Below are positions 45,326-53,113 of a DNA stretch of 64,000 nucleotides, piece by piece. The stretch covers positions 87,194 through 151,193 of the forward strand of contig JADCRZ010000010.1 of NCBI GenBank assembly GCA_015069695.1, written 5' to 3'. The stretch's first letter is position 1, and each line of letters begins with the position of its first letter. A model generated the notes under the pieces. The model ran no database searches. It had not been told where the DNA came from and saw only the letters and a program-made list of their open reading frames with translations. Both the position numbers and the translations under genes were made by a program. This DNA is from Williamsia sp. (GTDB lineage: Bacteria; Bacteroidota; Bacteroidia; Chitinophagales; Chitinophagaceae).

Positions 45326-45874
45326 TTGACGGAAGTAGTTTTGGTTAATGAAGCAGATGAGCAGATCGGCACCATGGAAAAAATGGCTGCTCACCGCAAC
45401 GCAGTCCTGCACCGGGCTTTCAGTGTTTTTATCTTCAACAGCAAAGGAGAAATGCTGCTGCAGCAAAGGGCACTGAAAAAATATCACAGTGGTGGCTTGT
45501 GGACCAATGCCTGTTGCAGCCATCCCCTGCCCGGAGAAGAAACAGGTGCAGCAGCCCGGCGGAGGCTTGCAGAAGAAATGGGTTTTCAAACGCCGCTAAA
45601 AAAAGTATTTGATTTTGTTTACCGTTCCGAATTCGACAACGGCTTAACGGAACACGAATACGACCATGTGTATACAGGCATCTTTGACGGTCCTATTTAT
45701 CCGAATGGAGAAGAGGTACACGACTATTGTTACAAACGCATGGATGAAATTGCTTCTTCGCTCAACAGCCATGCACAGAAATACACAGCCTGGTTCCGCA
45801 TCGCTTTTCCCCTGGTAAGGAAATGGGCCGAAGAAGAAGAGCTTGCAAAGCAGCAACTGCAAACAAGGGTGTAA
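45326..45874 (+). CDS. idi: Isopentenyl-diphosphate delta-isomerase, type I
   Basis: 182 aa with a TTG start that gives the family N-terminus (TEVVLVNEADEQIG). Nudix-like fold with the catalytic Cys in WTNACCSHPLPGEE, AAARRRLAEEMGF as the Nudix-type helix, and the later EHEYDHVYTG with metal-binding Glu. It interconverts IPP and DMAPP, feeding isoprenoid supply to the carotenoid genes around it. Confidence 0.95.
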   Translation: MTEVVLVNEADEQIGTMEKMAAHRNAVLHRAFSVFIFNSKGEMLLQQRALKKYHSGGLWTNACCSHPLPGEETGAAARRRLAEEMGFQTPLKKVFDFVYRSEFDNGLTEHEYDHVYTGIFDGPIYPNGEEVHDYCYKRMDEIASSLNSHAQKYTAWFRIAFPLVRKWAEEEELAKQQLQTRV

Positions 45875-45895
45875 CCTGTTACTCAAATTTTTTTT

Positions 45896-46393
45896 ATGCA
45901 CTGGCTCGTATATTTATCTATTGTAACCGGCGTTTTCCTGCTCATGGAAGGTATTACCTGGCTAACGCATAAATATGTGATGCATGGTTTTTTGTGGTAC
46001 CTGCACGAAGACCATCACAACAAGCGCCCCGGCTTTTTTGAAAAGAACGATGCATTCTTCGTCATCTTTGCAATACCCAGTTTCCTGAGCATTTTAATAG
46101 GTACCCTGGTCCCCATATACTGGCTGCAAGCCATCGGCTTTGGTGTGATGGCCTATGGCTTTGCTTATTTTCTGGTGCATGATATCATTATTCACCAGCG
46201 CTTCCGGCTTCTTACCCACAGCAAGAACACCTATGTGCGTACCATCCGTTGGGCGCACAAAATGCACCACAAACATTTGAGCAAGGAAGAAGGAGAATCC
46301 TTTGGCATGCTGATGGTTCACCGCAGGTACTGGGAAAAAGTAAAAAGAGACAAGGCCCGTATGCAGCCGGCAGCAAGGCTTTCAACAAAATAG
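45896..46393 (+). CDS. crtZ: Beta-carotene hydroxylase (CrtZ type)
   Basis: 165 aa integral membrane di-iron hydroxylase. Four His motifs are visible: HKYVMH, HEDHH, HDIIIH and HKMHHKH, between hydrophobic segments. It adds 3-hydroxyl groups to beta-ionone rings, converting beta-carotene to zeaxanthin. It starts 21 bp after idi and ends 33 bp before the likely crtY start. Confidence 0.93.
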   Translation: MHWLVYLSIVTGVFLLMEGITWLTHKYVMHGFLWYLHEDHHNKRPGFFEKNDAFFVIFAIPSFLSILIGTLVPIYWLQAIGFGVMAYGFAYFLVHDIIIHQRFRLLTHSKNTYVRTIRWAHKMHHKHLSKEEGESFGMLMVHRRYWEKVKRDKARMQPAARLSTK

Positions 46394-46426
46394 TATGTGT
46401 ATGTGCTTATCAGGCAAGCCCATTGT

Positions 46427-47575
46427 ATGAGCGCCCAGTCCCCCCACTACGACTATATCATTGCAGGTGCCGGAGCAGCCGGACTTAGCCTGCTTGTGCA
46501 GCTGACCCGCGCTGGTCTTTCCTCCCACAAAAAGATCCTGCTGATCGACAAGGCGCCAAAGACCCTGAACGACCGCACCTGGTGTTTTTGGGAACAAGGT
46601 GAGGGCCCGTTTGAGGAAATTGTTTTCCGGAAATGGAACCGGCTTTGGTATCACGGAGAAAATTTTTCCCGCCTGCTAAACGTCTCTCCTTATGCTTATA
46701 AGATGATCCGGGGGATAGATTTTTACAAATATTGCTTCGACATCATTGAAGAACAAAAGGAAATTACAGTTGCTTATGGCGATATAACAGGCATGTACAG
46801 CCGCGGCGGAGAAACAGGGCTTTGCCTTGACAACCGCAAGATAACAGCGGATAAAATCTTCAGCAGCATCTACACGCAACCTGTTCTCAAGAACCGGGAA
46901 CATTTTCTGCAGCAGCACTTCAAAGGCTGGATCATTAAAACCGCAGAACCCCACTTTAATCCGCAGGAAGCTACGTTGATGGACTTCAGGGTAGCACAAC
47001 GGCATGGAACCACGTTTGTGTATGTGATGCCCTTCTCAACCACCGAGGCGCTTGTAGAATATACCCTGTTTACAGAAGACCTGCTTTTGCCCCACCAGTA
47101 TGATGAAGGATTAAAAGATTACATCAAAAATTTTCTTCACTGCCCTGATTATCAGGTGGTGGAAAAAGAATTTGGGGTCATTCCGATGACCAATTACCGC
47201 TTTCCTGTCCGGCAGGGCAATATCATCCGGATCGGAACTGCCGGCGGACAAACCAAAGCATCAAGCGGGTACACATTCCGTTTTATTCAAAAAAGTACCG
47301 GTGCCCTCCTGAACGGCTTGTCTGGCGGCCTGCTTCAACCCTCCTCCCCTTCCCTGCGCTATCGCTTTTACGACAGCGTGCTGCTGAATGTGCTCGCTAC
47401 CCAAAAAGCAGCCGGCGCTACTATCTTCTCCGAGCTGTTCAAAAAAAATCCCCCTCACCGCATCTTCCGCTTTCTGGACAATGAATCAACCTTGCCGGAT
47501 GACATCAGGCTGATCTCAACCTTGCCGGTATGGCCCTTTTTACAAGCCGGTTTCCAAGAAATTTTCAGGCTTTAG
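46427..47575 (+). CDS. crtY: Lycopene beta-cyclase
   Basis: 382 aa from the ATG at 46427; an in-frame GTG at 46397 is possible. Dinucleotide-binding YIIAGAGAAGLSLLVQL, LLIDKAPKTLNDRTWCFWE (the conserved lycopene cyclase motif), and VIPMTNYRFPVRQGNIIRIG then GTAGGQTKASSGYTF are classic CrtY/CrtL blocks. It cyclises both ends of lycopene to beta-carotene. With crtZ it completes a zeaxanthin route; no ketolase (crtW) is present. Confidence 0.94.
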   Translation: MSAQSPHYDYIIAGAGAAGLSLLVQLTRAGLSSHKKILLIDKAPKTLNDRTWCFWEQGEGPFEEIVFRKWNRLWYHGENFSRLLNVSPYAYKMIRGIDFYKYCFDIIEEQKEITVAYGDITGMYSRGGETGLCLDNRKITADKIFSSIYTQPVLKNREHFLQQHFKGWIIKTAEPHFNPQEATLMDFRVAQRHGTTFVYVMPFSTTEALVEYTLFTEDLLLPHQYDEGLKDYIKNFLHCPDYQVVEKEFGVIPMTNYRFPVRQGNIIRIGTAGGQTKASSGYTFRFIQKSTGALLNGLSGGLLQPSSPSLRYRFYDSVLLNVLATQKAAGATIFSELFKKNPPHRIFRFLDNESTLPDDIRLISTLPVWPFLQAGFQEIFRL

Positions 47576-47707
47576 AGAACAACAGACCCCGAAAGCCAAT
47601 CCTCGCTCTTTTTCAGGAAAAGAGAAATGCTATACTGCCGTTCAACAATAAGGTTTTCTTAACACAGGCCACCGGTTTTTTATTGTCTTTGCAGGCAAAC
47701 CTATTTT

Positions 47708-48346
47708 ATGATCAGAATTTTATCTCTTTTCCTGTTGCTCTGTGCAAGCATCGTAGCAAATGCGCAAATTAAAAAAGGAGCCGTTTTGCTGGGCGGGCAA
47801 CTCACCTACAACAGATATTCCAGTTTAAATGCCGCCGTGCCCAACAACAACGATGTAAGCAAGTCGGGTTCTTTCAGCATTTCGGCAGGCAAGGCTGTAA
47901 AAGAAAATGCTGCCTTTGGCTTGATCGCTTCCTATGCTCCATCCCGTAGCAACTTTCCTTACACAACCGGCACCGGAAGTTCAATTGCCGACAAGAAAGT
48001 GAAACAGTACAGTGCAGGCGTATTTTACAGAAGGTATAAGCAGCTATTCAAAGACCTTTATATTTTCGGCGAAGGAACGCTTTCATACACCGGCATGCAC
48101 CAAAGTGAATTGTTTGCTTCAAATGGTTTTAAATCGATCTACACTGAACACGGTGGCCAGCTATATTTTACGCCTGGTATTTCTTACAACTTGTTCAAAA
48201 AACTGCAGGCAGAACTGCTCATCCCCAGCCTCCTTTCTATCAGCTATACACGCTCAAATAATGACCAGCAAAGGTTTACAGCTTCCACAGGGCTGCAGAA
48301 CACCAACCTGGGTTATCTGGGTGTGGGTTTTCATGTAATCCTGTAA
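47708..48346 (+). CDS. Outer-membrane beta-barrel protein, uncharacterised
   Basis: 212 aa. A signal peptide ends near VANAQ (Ala-x-Ala, about residue 19). The mature part alternates hydrophobic and polar residues with aromatic ends (GGQLTYNRYSS, QYSAGVFYRRYK, NLGYLGVGFHVIL), closing in a hydrophobic strand typical of small OmpA/OMP_b-brl-like barrels. Function unknown. It is separated from crtY by 132 bp and probably has its own promoter, so it need not belong to the carotenoid genes. Confidence 0.8.
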   Translation: MIRILSLFLLLCASIVANAQIKKGAVLLGGQLTYNRYSSLNAAVPNNNDVSKSGSFSISAGKAVKENAAFGLIASYAPSRSNFPYTTGTGSSIADKKVKQYSAGVFYRRYKQLFKDLYIFGEGTLSYTGMHQSELFASNGFKSIYTEHGGQLYFTPGISYNLFKKLQAELLIPSLLSISYTRSNNDQQRFTASTGLQNTNLGYLGVGFHVIL

Positions 48347-48435
48347 GGAACTTTATCTCACTGAAGAGAGCGTACACCAACTGACAAAAACACCCAACCT
48401 GTGTGTACAGCTGGAACAAAGACCAGCTCCCTATT

Positions 48436-48468
48436 CCAGGCAGATAGGTCTATGATTTATCTGCCTGG
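48436..48468. terminator. 11-bp inverted repeat after the barrel-protein gene
   Basis: CCAGGCAGATA (48436-48446) and its exact complement (48458-48468) flank an 11-nt loop about 90 bp after the stop at 48346. The following sequence has only a weak T content, so termination efficiency is uncertain. The rest of the 295-bp gap to 48642 shows no gene or clear promoter. Confidence 0.5.
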
Positions 48469-48641
48469 CTTGTACTTTCCCATCCGTTCATGAATTGATT
48501 ATTCCTGTTCATTACCCGGATAGCCCCGTTGATGACGTCGATGCTTTTTTCCGCTTACCGCCATCCTATTTTAGCACTACGAAAGAGGATAACCGCAGCC
48601 AGGGTTATTCCTCTTCTCACCCCCAAATACAAAACCATAAC

Positions 48642-49703
48642 ATGACAACAACACACCCCCAAATCCCTACCAGCGTAAAAGCACCCGTTATCAGTCCGGC
48701 CGCCATCCTGCAAACAGGACTGGCCTTCTGGTCATCAAAAGTCCTGCTCACGGCCGTCAACCTTGACCTGTTCACCGTGCTTGGTGATGGCTCTCAAACA
48801 GCGGAAGAAATCAGCGCAAAGCTTGGCCTGCAGAACAGAGGCTTGTACGACTTTCTGGATACCTTGGTTGCCCTGCGCTTCCTGTACCGCGAAGGCAAGG
48901 GAGAAAATGCCTTGTACTGCAATACGCTTGAAACAGAAATATTTCTGGATAGAAAGAAGCCTTCTTATGTAGGCGGCATCCTGACGATGGCAAACAACCG
49001 CCTTTATCCTTTCTGGAACAACCTGGAAGAAGCATTGAAAACGGGTAAACCCCAGAATGAAGCAAAAGACGGCAGTGAACCTTTATTCGAAACCCTGTAC
49101 GCCGATGAAAAAAGATTGGAATTGTTCATGGACGGCATGACCGGCGTTCAGCTGGGAAACTTTATTGCCTTTTCAAAGAAATTCAACTTTGCCGGTTACA
49201 AAACCCACTGTGATATAGGTGGTTGCAGCGGCATCCTCTCTTCCCAGATCGTTGTTCACCAGCCGCACATGCAATCTGTCAGCTTCGACCTGGCACCGGT
49301 AGCTCCCATCGCACAAAGACAGATCGACGCAATGGGTGTGCAAGACAAGGTCAGCATTGCATCCGGTGATTTCTTTCGCGATCCGTTTCCCAAAGCCGAT
49401 CTGATCACGATGGGCAATATCCTGCACGACTGGGATCTGGAAACCAAGAAGATGCTTATCAGCAAAGCCTATGAAGCCCTGCCCCAGGGAGGCGCTTTTG
49501 TAGTGATTGAAAACATCATCGATGATGAACGCAGGGAAAATGCTTTCGGACTGATGATGTCGCTCAACATGCTTATTGAAACAGAAGGCGGGTTTGATTA
49601 CACCAAAGCTGAATTCATTGAATGGACTGGGGAAGCAGGCTTTACCCGTGTGGAGGCCATGCACCTGACAGGCCCTACCAGCGCGTTGATTGCCTATAAA
49701 TAA
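48642..49703 (+). CDS. O-methyltransferase (AcOMT/hydroxyneurosporene methyltransferase-like)
   Basis: 353 aa from the ATG at 48642; the open frame extends upstream to 48495, but those residues look like non-coding sequence. An N-terminal dimerisation/winged-helix region (ILQTGLAFWSSKVLLTAVNLD, TAEEISAKLGL) precedes the SAM domain (HCDIGGCSGILSSQI, VSFDLAPVAPIA). LITMGNILHDWDLETKKML carries the His-Asp pair (catalytic base region). Relatives methylate small hydroxylated or phenolic compounds, including some carotenoids. Its position near crt genes is suggestive only. Confidence 0.85.
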   Translation: MTTTHPQIPTSVKAPVISPAAILQTGLAFWSSKVLLTAVNLDLFTVLGDGSQTAEEISAKLGLQNRGLYDFLDTLVALRFLYREGKGENALYCNTLETEIFLDRKKPSYVGGILTMANNRLYPFWNNLEEALKTGKPQNEAKDGSEPLFETLYADEKRLELFMDGMTGVQLGNFIAFSKKFNFAGYKTHCDIGGCSGILSSQIVVHQPHMQSVSFDLAPVAPIAQRQIDAMGVQDKVSIASGDFFRDPFPKADLITMGNILHDWDLETKKMLISKAYEALPQGGAFVVIENIIDDERRENAFGLMMSLNMLIETEGGFDYTKAEFIEWTGEAGFTRVEAMHLTGPTSALIAYK

Positions 49704-49761
49704 AACTGCATGCGATTGATAAGCAGCCGTACCAATAAGAAATAGTTCAGTACATTTATAA

Positions 49762-49815
49762 AGAGATCAGGTGTACAGGAAATCCCTTTTGTGATTTCCT
49801 GTACACCTGATCTCT
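49762..49815. terminator. 23-bp perfect inverted repeat downstream of the O-methyltransferase gene
   Basis: A 23-bp arm (49762-49784, starting AGAGATCAGGTGTACAGG) is mirrored without mismatch at 49793-49815 around the 8-nt loop CCTTTTGT. It begins 58 bp after the stop. No T run follows on the + strand, but the stem is long enough to end or stabilise transcripts. A palindromic repeat unit is the alternative. Confidence 0.65.
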
Positions 49816-49903
49816 GTTAACATCATACAACATCAATGGCAATAAAATGCAGGAAGCCATTTTGCTGGCAGGGATGTTATGGTTGTTTTTCAAAAGATCG
49901 CAT

Positions 49904-51268
49904 ATGAAAAATTTATTCCGGCTCTCCGCATACCTGTTTGCAGCAGTCATTGTACTGGTCATATTTACGCATGCAAAAAAGAAGACGGCCGCCGGCAGCA
50001 CCCTCTTCAAAAATGCCACCATCATCGACGGCAATGGCGGCAACCCGGCAACCAACACCGACCTGCTGGTGCGGGATGGCATCATTGCAGCAATAGGACG
50101 CAACCTGCAGGCTGCCGGCGCACAGGTCGTTGACCTCAGTGGCAAAACCCTCATGCCTTCGCTCATCAGCACCCATGTGCATATTGGCACCCTTAAAGGC
50201 ACAACGACTACTGCAGCCAACTATACCCGCGACAATGTACTGTCGCAGCTCAGAAAATATGAAACTTACGGCGTGAATACGATCCAGGTGATGGGAACTG
50301 ACCGGCCCCTCCTGTTTGCAGGCGGCCTGCGTGATTCCTCCCAAAAGGGATTGTTGCCGGGCGCCCGCATCTACTCGGCCGGATACGGATTTGGTACACC
50401 GGGAGGTGGTCCGCCGGCAGAGATGGGGATGGACAATGTGTACCGGCCCGTGAGCGCGAGCCAGGTGCCGGCACAGATGGACAGTCTGGCCAGGCTCAGG
50501 CCTTCGGTTGTAAAAATGTGGATAGACAATTTCAATGGGCGGTTTAAAAAGATGGACCCGGCTGTTTATAAAACCATTATCCAGGAAGCACATAAGCGGG
50601 GCCTGCGGGTAGCTGCCCACGTATACTACCTGGCCGATGCCCGCCAGCTGGTAGCCGATGGCATTGACCTGTTCGCCCACAGCATCCGCGACAGTGTGAT
50701 AGATGATGCGCTCATCCAACAGATGAAAGCCAAAAAAGTCGCCTACATTCCCACGCTCACACTCGATGAGTATGCCTATGTATATGCAAACAAACCTGCC
50801 TGGGCCGATGATGCTTTTTTCAAGGCCTCGCTGGAACCCGGTGCTTATGAATTGATCACGTCTGAAAAATACCAGAACGACATTAAAAATTCGCCGCAAT
50901 ATGCCAAGAACGGCCTTGCCCTTCAGCATGCGCTGCTCAACGTAAAAAAGCTCTATGCCGCCGGCATCCTGGTAGCATTGGGTACCGATTCGGGCGCTTC
51001 CCCCGTGCGTACACAGGGCTTTTCCGAACACCTAGAACTGGAACTGCTGGTACAAGCCGGCCTTACCCCGCTGCAAGCCATGGGAGCTGCTACGCGAAGT
51101 GCAGCACAGCTGCTGAAGATCGATAAAAGCTATGGCACATTGGAGAAAGGGAAGACAGCTGATATGATTGTTTTAAGCAAGAACCCGGTTGATGACATCA
51201 GGAACACGCGCACGATAGAAGCCGTGTACAAGGCAGGAAAGCAGGTAAGCCAGGGACCGGTAAAATAG
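49904..51268 (+). CDS. Exported amidohydrolase family protein
   Basis: 454 aa from the ATG at 49904, which begins a Lys-x-x-x-Arg plus hydrophobic signal/anchor (about 1-22); an in-frame ATG at 49847 is less likely. Metal-dependent amidohydrolase motifs: HVH in LISTHVHIG, VAAHVYYLADA, LFAHSIRD and GTDSGASPVRTQG (catalytic Asp). The closing LEKGKTADMIVLSKNPVDDI is the typical imidazolonepropionase/prolidase-like end. The substrate cannot be deduced. A terminator follows directly. Confidence 0.87.
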   Translation: MKNLFRLSAYLFAAVIVLVIFTHAKKKTAAGSTLFKNATIIDGNGGNPATNTDLLVRDGIIAAIGRNLQAAGAQVVDLSGKTLMPSLISTHVHIGTLKGTTTTAANYTRDNVLSQLRKYETYGVNTIQVMGTDRPLLFAGGLRDSSQKGLLPGARIYSAGYGFGTPGGGPPAEMGMDNVYRPVSASQVPAQMDSLARLRPSVVKMWIDNFNGRFKKMDPAVYKTIIQEAHKRGLRVAAHVYYLADARQLVADGIDLFAHSIRDSVIDDALIQQMKAKKVAYIPTLTLDEYAYVYANKPAWADDAFFKASLEPGAYELITSEKYQNDIKNSPQYAKNGLALQHALLNVKKLYAAGILVALGTDSGASPVRTQGFSEHLELELLVQAGLTPLQAMGAATRSAAQLLKIDKSYGTLEKGKTADMIVLSKNPVDDIRNTRTIEAVYKAGKQVSQGPVK

Positions 51269-51280
51269 TAGATCATATAC

Positions 51281-51316
51281 AAAGGCACCCGGCGTTCAAA
51301 TACCGGGTGCTTTTTT
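51281..51316 (+). terminator. Rho-independent terminator of the amidohydrolase gene
   Basis: GCACCCGG (51285-51292) pairs with CCGGGTGC (51303-51310) around a 10-nt loop, followed at once by TTTTTT (51311-51316) and preceded by AAA. It is 13 bp after the stop codon: a textbook intrinsic terminator. Confidence 0.9.
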
Positions 51317-51349
51317 GTTAATTGGAACCGATATATAGCGGGCTGTTTT

Positions 51350-51357
51350 TACATTTG
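51350..51357 (+). promoter_or_regulatory. -7 promoter element of the DUF3078 gene
   Basis: TACATTTG is an exact TAnnTTTG element, 14 bp before the ATG at 51372. The nearest TTG (51322-51324) lies 25 bp upstream, slightly long for a -33 element. Use would give a very short leader. Confidence 0.5.
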
Positions 51358-51371
51358 TCCAACTCAACCAA

Positions 51372-52295
51372 ATGAAACAGCTTATCTTTTTTCTCATGGG
51401 CATGCTCCTATGCTTAGCTGCCCGCACACAAGACGCCACTGTAAAAGAACTCAAGGAAGCCGCTTCCAAGCAGATAAAAAAAGATGCTGCAGACACCATT
51501 CCTGCACGCTGGAAAAAGGGTGGACTGATCACCTTCAACCTGGCGCAGGGCGCCTTGAGCAACTGGCAGGGTGGCGGAGACAAATCGACTTTTTCTGTTG
51601 TGTCTTATCTGAACCTGTATGCTTACTACAAAAAAGACAGGCATTCCTGGGACAACACCCTGGATCTCGGATACGGAGTCATCAATACAACCAGCCTGGG
51701 CACCCGCAAGAGCGATGACCGCATCGATCTTGTTTCAAAATATGGCTATACGCTGCACAAAAAATTGAGCATGGCCGGACTGTTTAATTTCCGCTCGCAA
51801 TTTAGTCCGGGTTTTGAGTACGAAGCAAAAAATGCAAGCGGTGCACAGCCACGCACAAAAACGTCTACCTTCCTGGCACCTGCATACGTTCTACTTTCCC
51901 TTGGTTTCAACTACAAGCCGGCAGATTTTGTTTCGGTCTTTGTATCACCTATCACCCAACGCTGGGTCATCGTCCAGGACAACTTTCTTTCATCCAAAGG
52001 CGCCTATGGTGTTGACACCGGTAAAAAATCGCGGAATGAATTGGGCGCTTTTTTATCAGCAGATTTCAACAAGGAAATTGCCAAAAACGTCGTATACAAG
52101 TCGCGGCTCGACTTGTTTTCCAACTACAAAAGCAAACCCCAGAATGTAGACGTATACTGGACCAACGTATTCGCCCTCAAGGTCAACCGCTTCCTCTCTG
52201 CCAACATCACCCTCGACCTGCTCTACGATGACGACGCCATCGCCCGCTGGCAACTCCGCCAATTGCTGGGTGTAGGGTTTTCAGCGAAGTTCTAG
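51372..52295 (+). CDS. DUF3078 outer-membrane-associated protein
   Basis: 307 aa. Signal peptide (about 1-19, ending LAARTQ). WKKGGLITFNLAQGALSNW then QGGGDKS and DNTLDLGYGVINTT are the signature of DUF3078, a Bacteroidota family predicted to form a beta-barrel. LLGVGFSAKF ends with the C-terminal aromatic typical of outer-membrane barrels. Function unknown. Its stop codon TAG lies in the first three bases of the inverted repeat starting at 52293. Confidence 0.88.
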   Translation: MKQLIFFLMGMLLCLAARTQDATVKELKEAASKQIKKDAADTIPARWKKGGLITFNLAQGALSNWQGGGDKSTFSVVSYLNLYAYYKKDRHSWDNTLDLGYGVINTTSLGTRKSDDRIDLVSKYGYTLHKKLSMAGLFNFRSQFSPGFEYEAKNASGAQPRTKTSTFLAPAYVLLSLGFNYKPADFVSVFVSPITQRWVIVQDNFLSSKGAYGVDTGKKSRNELGAFLSADFNKEIAKNVVYKSRLDLFSNYKSKPQNVDVYWTNVFALKVNRFLSANITLDLLYDDDAIARWQLRQLLGVGFSAKF

Positions 52296-52366
52296 TCTGA
52301 ACCAGGATTATAGGATTGGTTGTCGAGATTGTGAATCATGGTTCAAGACTATCCTGGTTCAGACTA
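52293..52366. repeat. REP-like palindromic element at the DUF3078/eutC convergent junction
   Basis: TAGTCTGAACCAGGAT (52293-52308) is mirrored perfectly at 52351-52366. A degenerate copy of the same arm (52335-52350) abuts the right arm. The left arm supplies the DUF3078 stop, and the degenerate copy supplies the eutC stop (52336-52338). I recall similar GTCTGAACC/GGTTCAGAC intergenic repeats in this phylum, but cannot check here. It may also act as a bidirectional terminator. Confidence 0.75.
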
Positions 52367-53088
52367 TTATCCTTCAACCCCACCCCGGACAACCCTCTCC
52401 TCAAGGCTTCCTGCACCAGGTAAAATATACGATGGGCAGCGGGTTGATACGGCAAACCTTGGGGGCGGATGTTAGAGATGCAGTTGCGTGATTCGTCGGT
52501 GAGGCCCGGGCGGGGGGCGTAAGTGATGTAAGCGCCCAGGCTGTCTGCAGCGCTTAGGCCTGGCCGTTCCCCGATCAGGATAATGGATAGACGGGCATGC
52601 AGGGCATGTGCAAGCGGATCAGCAAGGGCTACGCGTGCCTGGGTTGCCAGGCAGACAGGAGCCAGCGTGTGACCGGCTGCCTGCAGCATTGCAGTCAATA
52701 CTTCAAGCACGGCAACAGCGTGTGCATTCACTGCCCGGGCTGACAAGCCATCTGCAACAACCAGGCTTACATCGCAGGGTGTTCCTGCATGTTGGTTAAG
52801 GATTTCCAGCGAGCGTTCATCCAAAAGCCGGCCCAGATCAGGGCGTTGCAGGTATTCCTGCCGGTTGCGGGCCTGGCTGTGCACCTGCAACAGGGGCAGG
52901 CCGGATTGTTCAAGCCCTTCTACCAGCACTTCCCTGTCCAATACGGAATAGACTGCATCACGGGCATGGGCATGCGCTACATTAAACTGGAGCAGGTTGG
53001 ATACGGGAATGCTGCTGCCGGCCCTGCCCATGGCAATGCGGGCAGCAGTAAATTGTTTGAGCGGTTCCCAGGGATCATGCTTGTTCAT
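52336..53088 (-). CDS. eutC: Ethanolamine ammonia-lyase small subunit
   Basis: 250 aa from the ATG at 53088 (an in-frame TTG at 53121 would overlap eutB). FTAARIAMGRAGSSIP, FNVAHAHARDAVYS, VVADGLSARAVNAHA and LIGERPGLSAADSLGAYITY are EutC hallmarks. It forms the adenosylcobalamin-dependent lyase with EutB, converting ethanolamine to acetaldehyde and ammonia. The last ten or so residues (NSLNQDSLEP) are encoded by the REP-like element, so the native C-terminus has been replaced. Confidence 0.94.
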   Translation of the reverse strand: MNKHDPWEPLKQFTAARIAMGRAGSSIPVSNLLQFNVAHAHARDAVYSVLDREVLVEGLEQSGLPLLQVHSQARNRQEYLQRPDLGRLLDERSLEILNQHAGTPCDVSLVVADGLSARAVNAHAVAVLEVLTAMLQAAGHTLAPVCLATQARVALADPLAHALHARLSIILIGERPGLSAADSLGAYITYAPRPGLTDESRNCISNIRPQGLPYQPAAHRIFYLVQEALRRGLSGVGLKDNSLNQDSLEP

Positions 53089-53113
53089 ACAGGTAACACT
53101 TGCAATACGCGGG

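Noticed and set aside
49913-51031. 372-codon minus-strand frame opposite the amidohydrolase gene
   Set aside because: Long, but antisense to a gene with complete metal-site motifs; the translation lacks any recognisable domain and is His/Cys-rich as expected of antisense codons.
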